From NCBI GenBank assembly GCA_963732355.1, contig CAVSZD010000007.1, positions 372,001-436,000 on the forward strand: DNA of 64,000 nucleotides, read 5' to 3'. The stretch is from JADKAV01 sp963732355 (lineage in GTDB: Bacteria > Actinomycetota > Actinomycetes > S36-B12 > UBA10799). The notes beneath the pieces were generated by a model. The model made no database searches. It was given only the letters and a program-made list of their open reading frames with translations, and had not been told where the DNA came from. Positions 59,549 to 64,000 of this stretch are shown one piece after another (the first letter of the stretch is position 1; every line of letters begins with the position of its first letter). A program made the translations under genes and the position numbers.

Positions 59549-59554
59549 TACGGT
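59549..59554 (+). promoter_or_regulatory. Predicted leaderless -10 box of the DUF6542-like gene
   Basis: TACGGT, 6 nt before GTG 59561. Confidence 0.5.
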
Positions 59555-59560
59555 TGAGCG

Positions 59561-60052
59561 GTGAGTACAAAGGATCAAATGACGGCCGTGGCCGGGGTGT
59601 CGGTCGAGATCGTCGATGGGACGGCTTCGCCTGCGACTACCGTGGCTGGTGTGTCCGACACCGAAGAGCCACAAGCAGGTGGTCTTGGCGTCGGGCTCAT
59701 GGTTCTGATCCTGTTCACGATCACGATTCTGGCGGCGCTGGGTGACACTGCCTTCAATGGCAGCATCACCTACATCACCGGTGTCGTGTTCGTCGTCATC
59801 TCCGTGGTCTGTGCGGCGCTCATTCGCTACGACGCCCTGTCCACAACCATCATCACGCCACCCTTGGCGTACTTCACCGCAATCCTGATCGCTGGTCAGC
59901 CCGACTTGCTCGAGGGCGTGACGGACAACCTGCTGATCCGTGAGGTGGCCATGCTCGTGGCCGGCCTGGCCTTCAACGCGCCCTGGATATTCGCTGGGAC
60001 CGCCGCCGCCACCTTGATCGTCATTGTGCGGCGCTGGATCCTGCACCGCTGA
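59561..60052 (+). CDS. DUF6542-like membrane protein
   Basis: 163 residues with a disordered N-terminus and four hydrophobic helices (GLMVLILFTITILAALGD, ITGVVFVVISVVCAALI, PLAYFTAILIAG, WIFAGTAAATLIVIV). The helix-PPLAYF-helix layout resembles DUF6542, a family that sits between rmuC/ychF and ispH in actinobacteria; family naming is from memory. Function unknown. It converges with ispH. Confidence 0.7.
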   Translation: MSTKDQMTAVAGVSVEIVDGTASPATTVAGVSDTEEPQAGGLGVGLMVLILFTITILAALGDTAFNGSITYITGVVFVVISVVCAALIRYDALSTTIITPPLAYFTAILIAGQPDLLEGVTDNLLIREVAMLVAGLAFNAPWIFAGTAAATLIVIVRRWILHR

Positions 60053-60053
60053 A

Positions 60054-61004
60054 TCAGGTAGCCGCCGCGGCCTTGAGATCGCGGCGCAACTCTGGCGGCA
60101 GCGCGAACACCAGACTCTCCTCGACCGTCGTGGCCACCTCTACATCGTCGAAGCCATAGACCGCCAGTGCCTCCAACAACTGATCGATCAGCGATTCCGG
60201 CACACTGGCTCCGGATGTGACCCCGACCGTCTCCGCTCCGTCCAGCCAGGCACGCTCCAGTTGCCCGGCGTCGTCGATGCGGTAACTGCGAGCACCGGCC
60301 TCGGCGGCCACCTCAGCCAGTCGCACGGAGTTGCTGGAATTCTCTGAGCCGACGACGATCACCACATCGCACTGCGGAGCGATCACTTTCACGGCAGCCT
60401 GCCGGTTCTGGGTGGCGTAGCAGATGTCGTCGCTGGGCGGATCGATGAGCAAGGGAAGCTTCTCGCGCAATCGGTCGACGGTCTGCATGGTCTCGTCGAC
60501 GGACAAGGTCGTCTGTGACAGCCAGGCGACGGGCCGATCGGGATCGATGTTCAACTCGTCGACCGCCTCGGGCGACTCCACCACCGTGATGGCGTCGGGC
60601 GCTTCGCCCGCAGTGCCCTCGACCTCTTCGTGGCCCTCGTGCCCGATCAGAAGAATCTGGTATCCGGACTCCGCGAACCGCTTGGCCTCGTAGTGGACTT
60701 TCGTCACCAGCGGACACGTGGCATCGATGGTCAGCAGGTTACGGGCGTCGGCCTGGTCGTGTACCGCCGGCGAGACGCCGTGGGCGCTGAAAACGAGCCG
60801 GGAGCCCTCTGGAACCTCTTCGGTTTCATCGACGAAGATCGCTCCTCGATGTTCCAGGTCGGCGACCACATGCACGTTGTGCACGATCTGTTTACGCACG
60901 TAGATCGGCGGCCCGTACAGATCGAGCGCTTTCTCCACCGTGATGACTGCTCGCTCGACCCCGGCGCAGTAGCCGCGGGGTGCTGCCAAAAGGATCTTTC
61001 CCAC
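60054..61004 (-). CDS. ispH: 4-Hydroxy-3-methylbut-2-enyl diphosphate reductase
   Basis: 316 residues. Three cysteines for the [4Fe-4S] cluster appear in order: LAAPRGYCAGVERA, IDATCPLVTKVH and PPSDDICYATQNRQ; the substrate-binding AHGVSPAV and GSENSSNSVRL are present. IspH makes IPP and DMAPP in the last step of the MEP pathway. GTG 61004 follows TAGCAT by 6 nt. Confidence 0.96.
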   Translation of the reverse strand: MGKILLAAPRGYCAGVERAVITVEKALDLYGPPIYVRKQIVHNVHVVADLEHRGAIFVDETEEVPEGSRLVFSAHGVSPAVHDQADARNLLTIDATCPLVTKVHYEAKRFAESGYQILLIGHEGHEEVEGTAGEAPDAITVVESPEAVDELNIDPDRPVAWLSQTTLSVDETMQTVDRLREKLPLLIDPPSDDICYATQNRQAAVKVIAPQCDVVIVVGSENSSNSVRLAEVAAEAGARSYRIDDAGQLERAWLDGAETVGVTSGASVPESLIDQLLEALAVYGFDDVEVATTVEESLVFALPPELRRDLKAAAAT

Positions 61005-61010
61005 ACCTCA

Positions 61011-61016
61011 ATGCTA
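61011..61016 (-). promoter_or_regulatory. Predicted leaderless -10 box of ispH
   Basis: TAGCAT on the minus strand, 6 nt before GTG 61004. Confidence 0.5.
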
Positions 61017-61235
61017 CGTGGGATCCTCCGTGCGCGCTTTCGCCGCCTCGAGGCGTTGTTCGGCTTGACCCAGCAGCGTGTCGCAGTGGGTGGCCAGTTT
61101 CTCCCCTCGTTCCCACAGGTCCAACGACTCCTGCAGCGAAACGTTGCCGTCCTCAAGCCTTCGCACGATCTGCTCCAGCTCGTCGCGGGCGGCCTCGAAC
61201 GTCAAGGGCTGCTCGTCACCGGGAGTCTCAGTCAT
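61014..61235 (-). CDS. xseB: Exonuclease VII small subunit
   Basis: 73 residues. The core FEAARDELEQIVRRLEDGNVSLQESLDLWERGEKLATHC is the XseB signature. ATG 61235 has AAGGAGG 5 nt upstream and its start overlaps the xseA stop by 8 bp. The frame continues far upstream to 61415 only as an overlap with xseA. XseB stabilises and activates XseA. Confidence 0.95.
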   Translation of the reverse strand: MTETPGDEQPLTFEAARDELEQIVRRLEDGNVSLQESLDLWERGEKLATHCDTLLGQAEQRLEAAKARTEDPT

Positions 61236-62430
61236 CCTCGCCTCCTTCCACGGCCGCATCGAAGCTGCCGGATTGCACTCGGACATGTACGCGCGTGCCG
61301 GCGACAGGGCGGGTCCGCACCAGCGTGCCTGTCCTGTCGGTAACCAGTGCATAGCCCCTGTCAAGCGTCGCCTGCGGGGACAGTGCTCGCAGTTGCAGAT
61401 CCAGGCTTGCGGCATCGACGCGATGGCGTTCCACGATTCTGTTCACAGCCGGCAACAGGCTGCGCCGGGTCCTGTCCAGGCGTTCCCTGGGCAGCGCCAG
61501 AAGCACCTTCGGATCGCTGATCACCCGGCGCCCTTTGACCGTGTCGAGGCGGTGCCGCTCGTGTTCGATCCGACCAACCACTCGGCTACGCATCCTGCGC
61601 CGCAGGACGCCGACGTGCTTGAGGACCTCGGCCACGTCGGGCACGGCCAGGGTTGCAGCATGGGTCGGTGTGGCTGCCCGGGCATCTGCGACATCATCGA
61701 GGATCGGCCGGTCGGCTTCATGTCCGATCGCGCTGATCACAGGTGTCAGCATCGCCGCAACAGTGCGCACCAGTCCCTCATCTGAGAACGGCAGGAGATC
61801 CTCCAGCGAACCGCCACCCCGGGTCACAATGATCACATCCACCTCAGGATGCCCATCGAGTTCGAGCAGGGCGGCCGTGATCTGGGGCACGGCTGACCGA
61901 CCCTGAACTGCGGTCTGCCGGACCTCAAGTCGTACGTCCGGGAAGCGTGCCGTTGCAATACGCCGAACGTCTTTGAGCGCATCGGAGTCGCGCCCGGTCA
62001 CAACACCGACCCTTCGCGGGATCAGCGGGCGCGTGCGCTTGCGATGCTCGGCGAACAAACCCTCTTGGGCCAACAGTCTGCGCCGCTGCTCGATCTGGGC
62101 CAGTAGATCGCCCAAGCCCGCCAGATGGATCTGGGATGCCCGCAGCAAGATCCGGGTCTGTTTGGTGACCTGAGCCTTGACCAACACCACCACGCGGTCG
62201 CCCTGCGCAGGTGTGCGCGGCAGGTCCGCGAACTTGCCCGGGTGGATCATCACATCTGCGCTGACTGTCCCTTGCTCGTCGCGAAGGGTCAAGTAGGTCT
62301 GCCCGCCCGCGGCCCGGACTTTGGAGACCTCACCGGACACCCAGACCTGACCCAGTTTGCCCACCCAGTCCCGGAAATGGGTCAGCATCACCCGCAACGG
62401 CCACGGCTGCTCTGCGGTGGGGGTGCTCAC
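61228..62430 (-). CDS. xseA: Exonuclease VII large subunit
   Basis: 400 residues. N-terminal OB-fold (WVSGEVSKVRAAGGQTYLTLRDEQGTVSADVM), then RVGVVTGRDSDALKDV, the family signature TRGGGSLEDLLPFSDEGLVR and SAIGHEADRPILDDVADARAATPTHAA. It cuts single-stranded DNA from both ends. Its start overlaps the DUF4245 stop; the C-terminus is a long helical/coiled region. Confidence 0.96.
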   Translation of the reverse strand: MSTPTAEQPWPLRVMLTHFRDWVGKLGQVWVSGEVSKVRAAGGQTYLTLRDEQGTVSADVMIHPGKFADLPRTPAQGDRVVVLVKAQVTKQTRILLRASQIHLAGLGDLLAQIEQRRRLLAQEGLFAEHRKRTRPLIPRRVGVVTGRDSDALKDVRRIATARFPDVRLEVRQTAVQGRSAVPQITAALLELDGHPEVDVIIVTRGGGSLEDLLPFSDEGLVRTVAAMLTPVISAIGHEADRPILDDVADARAATPTHAATLAVPDVAEVLKHVGVLRRRMRSRVVGRIEHERHRLDTVKGRRVISDPKVLLALPRERLDRTRRSLLPAVNRIVERHRVDAASLDLQLRALSPQATLDRGYALVTDRTGTLVRTRPVAGTRVHVRVQSGSFDAAVEGGEDD

Positions 62431-62939
62431 GAACGCAACCGCTGGATGAATGACTCAAGTTCGTCGTATTCGACAGTGCCGGTGACCACGGTCGTCCCCG
62501 AAGGACCCGTGAGGACCAGAGATTGGTCAGCACCGTTGGTGTATTGCATCCAAACCCGGCCGGCGATTTCGCGTTCACCATCAGGACTGCCCTCGGCGGT
62601 CTGCTCGGCGATGAAGTCCCCGGCCGAGGAGTCGGTCTGGGTGACCGCGATGAATTCATCGGCAGGCGTCACGTATCCGAGGAACCAGGTGGACGACGAC
62701 TCTCCCTGCTCAAATCGCGCCGACGTCGCCCGCCATTGGTCATCCAGTCCCACCGGGGCGAGCACGGGGTAATCGGCCTGCTCGCGGGCGACCTGCAACA
62801 TCGGCAAGGGGTCCACGACCTTGACCGCCTCTGGCGCCGGACGCCACACCACCGCGAACAAAAAGGCCACGAACAAGCCCACGACGGCCATGCTCAGCAC
62901 CAGGTCGCGCACTCCGCGCTTGGTCCGATCCTCACTCAC
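62427..62939 (-). CDS. DUF4245 family membrane-anchored protein
   Basis: 170 residues. A short cytoplasmic N-terminus, one membrane helix (LVLSMAVVGLFVAFLFAVVW) and an extracytoplasmic domain with PVGLDDQWRATSARFEQG and WMQYTNGADQSLVLTGPSGTTVVTGTV, as in the actinobacterial DUF4245 family that precedes xseA/ispH. Function unknown. Its start overlaps the deacetylase stop by 4 bp. Confidence 0.85.
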   Translation of the reverse strand: MSEDRTKRGVRDLVLSMAVVGLFVAFLFAVVWRPAPEAVKVVDPLPMLQVAREQADYPVLAPVGLDDQWRATSARFEQGESSSTWFLGYVTPADEFIAVTQTDSSAGDFIAEQTAEGSPDGEREIAGRVWMQYTNGADQSLVLTGPSGTTVVTGTVEYDELESFIQRLRS

Positions 62940-63706
62940 TGGGACATTCCAGCAGACACCACAGGAGTTACAACCGGATCGGGGGTCGGAGTCGGCTCAG
63001 GCTTGGGCGGCTTCGGCTGTTTGACCATGCCGGTGGCCGTCCCCGAAAGCGGCGCCACCCGGCAGGCGGGCACCGTGCGGAACTCGTAGCCGCGCACGCG
63101 CAACTGCGGGATCAGGGTCCGCACTGCGGCGATTGTCGCGGCGCGCGGACCCCCACCGTCGTGCAGGAGGACGATGGATCGGTTGTGCACGTGGCTCAGC
63201 ACGTGATTGGCGATATAGGTCGCATCCTGATACGCCCAGTCCTGAGGGTCGATGGTCCACATCACCGGGGTCAGCCCGAGTTCGGCGGCGACTGCGGCAA
63301 CCGTGGCGTTGGTTGCCCCGTAGGGCGGTCGCATGCAGGGTCCGCCACCGGGCCCTTCCTGTCTCTGAGTGGACCGGAGTTGATCTTTGATCGCGAAGGG
63401 CGGAAGGAACGTCAGATCCTGATGCGACCAGGTGTGGTTGCCGACCGCATGTCCGGCCAGCCACAGGTTGGTCGCGTACAGCGGATCGAGCGCGAGGGCC
63501 TGCCCCAGGACGAAGAAGGTCGCGGGCACCTTCTCACGTTTGAGCAATCGAAGCAGGTGGGGCGAGTTCATGGCGTTCGGGCCATCGTCGAACGTCAGGT
63601 ACACGATCTTGGGTTTGTGCGCCGCAGCGGCTGGCTGGGCAACCGAAAGTGGCAGCACTGCTGCGGTCAGCGCTGCGAGCACACCTATCAGTCCCCGTTT
63701 TGGCAC
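62936..63706 (-). CDS. Secreted polysaccharide (NodB-type) deacetylase
   Basis: 256 residues. Signal peptide (MPKRGLIGVLAALTAAVLPLSVAQPAAAA), then the NodB motifs: YLTFDDGPN (catalytic Asp and metal Asp), NHTWSHQDL (His-His), RPPYGATN and IVLLHDGGG. The C-terminal ~30 residues are Pro-rich. It de-N-acetylates a cell-wall or surface polysaccharide, probably peptidoglycan. GTG 63706 has no clear Shine-Dalgarno. Confidence 0.9.
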   Translation of the reverse strand: MPKRGLIGVLAALTAAVLPLSVAQPAAAAHKPKIVYLTFDDGPNAMNSPHLLRLLKREKVPATFFVLGQALALDPLYATNLWLAGHAVGNHTWSHQDLTFLPPFAIKDQLRSTQRQEGPGGGPCMRPPYGATNATVAAVAAELGLTPVMWTIDPQDWAYQDATYIANHVLSHVHNRSIVLLHDGGGPRAATIAAVRTLIPQLRVRGYEFRTVPACRVAPLSGTATGMVKQPKPPKPEPTPTPDPVVTPVVSAGMSQ

Positions 63707-63771
63707 AGGACAAGTGTGTCATGGCAGCCCTTGTGCGCATCGGGGTCTTGGGGGCAGGCGAGGCGACGATC

Positions 63772-63777
63772 TAGTCT
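63772..63777 (+). promoter_or_regulatory. Predicted leaderless -10 box of the fumarase gene
   Basis: TAGTCT, 6 nt before ATG 63784. Confidence 0.55.
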
Positions 63778-63783
63778 TGGGAC

Positions 63784-64000
63784 ATGCCCGAGTTCCGGTA
63801 CGTCGACATGCTCCCGCGAGGCGAGGACACGACCACCTATCGCCTGATAACCACCGACGGCGTTGAAGTGGTCGAAATCGGAGACGAGCAGTTCCTGCGA
63901 GTCTCCGCTGACGCATTGCGCACGCTGACTTTCGAAGCGATGCGCGACATCCAGCATCTTCTGCGACCGGGGCATCTGCAGCAGTTGCGCAACATTCTCG
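63784..64000 (+). CDS. Class I fumarate hydratase, 5' part
   Basis: The frame opens at ATG 63784 and runs off the right edge (72 full codons). The start MPEFRYVDMLPRGEDTTTYRL and LTFEAMRDIQHLLRPGHLQQL match the N-terminus of class I [4Fe-4S] fumarases (fumA/B type) of actinobacteria; the cluster cysteines lie beyond the window. It hydrates fumarate to malate. Confidence 0.85.
   Translation, partial: MPEFRYVDMLPRGEDTTTYRLITTDGVEVVEIGDEQFLRVSADALRTLTFEAMRDIQHLLRPGHLQQLRNIL

Noticed and set aside
59543..60046. Minus-strand frame opposite the DUF6542-like gene
   Set aside because: Its product is Asp/His/Gln-rich with no family; the plus strand encodes four clean membrane helices.

Overview
The window is a 64 kb chromosomal segment of a high-GC actinobacterium (Actinomycetota). 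This rests on gene content: a mycothiol-pathway deacetylase (MshB), an AdnA/AdnB helicase-nuclease pair, MoeZ, DUF3107 and DUF3117 proteins, a DivIVA-domain protein, actinobacterial DapD, TatB, and GTG/TTG starts. I cannot name a genus. No tRNA, rRNA, CRISPR array, complete transposon or phage gene was seen. Gene order recalls three Mycobacterium tuberculosis blocks (from memory, to be checked): about Rv3201c-Rv3213c for 0.5-17 kb, about Rv1170-Rv1234 read in reverse for 25-44.5 kb, and about Rv1096-Rv1112 for 57-64 kb. Most of the window is therefore conserved core chromosome, with accessory or rearranged stretches at 17-25 kb, 44.5-57 kb and the repeat islands.

Layout. 0-0.56 kb: 3' end of an endonuclease/exonuclease/phosphatase gene. 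0.55-6.7 kb: adnA-adnB. 6.8-9.4 kb: a flippase-like membrane protein with a degenerate kinase domain. 9.4-17 kb: moeZ, a membrane protein, an alpha/beta hydrolase divergent from a TetR regulator, a DUF3107 gene, a ferritin-like protein, rhlE, a zinc-ribbon protein and a ParA-type ATPase. 17-25 kb: an alpha/beta hydrolase fused in frame to an RsbW-like ATPase domain, MarC, a stress protein, an acyl-CoA dehydrogenase, a secreted glycosidase, a CitE/Mcl-type lyase, an EamA transporter and a lipoprotein. 25-32 kb: MgtE-N/CBS protein, DUF1003, mrp, tatB, HtrA protease, O-methyltransferase, pepA. 32-44.5 kb: DUF3117, DivIVA-domain protein, FolP2-like protein, LOG-family protein, GH25 lysozyme, dapE/dapD, hemerythrin-like protein, gltA, dapC, ferredoxin, flavin reductase, an FtsH-like protease, mshB. 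44.7-57.3 kb: S9 peptidase, a five-gene peptide ABC transporter operon, a secreted glycerophosphodiesterase, LysE exporter, secreted hydrolase, a decayed repeat region and a small DUF-type gene. 57.3-64 kb: ychF, rmuC, a DUF6542-like protein, ispH, xseB/xseA, DUF4245, a polysaccharide deacetylase and the 5' end of a class I fumarase.

Working together: dapD, dapE and dapC give three steps of the succinylase branch to diaminopimelate. AdnA/AdnB is the expected double-strand-break resection machine, and XseA/XseB form exonuclease VII. TatB, HtrA and the secreted hydrolases belong to the envelope, and the dpp-type operon imports peptides.

Most notable: (1) a family of five interspersed 64-69 bp palindromes with compensatory base changes, a loop that occurs in both orientations, and minisatellites running into one edge; (2) near-identical operators in front of the TetR gene and of an acyl-CoA dehydrogenase gene 8.5 kb away; (3) the hydrolase-anti-sigma ATPase fusion; (4) a very regular leaderless-promoter pattern (TANNNT, 6-8 nt, start codon) at more than twenty genes; (5) three genes (FtsH-like, ychF, rmuC) each broken by one apparent extra base in a dinucleotide run, which looks more like sequence error than decay.
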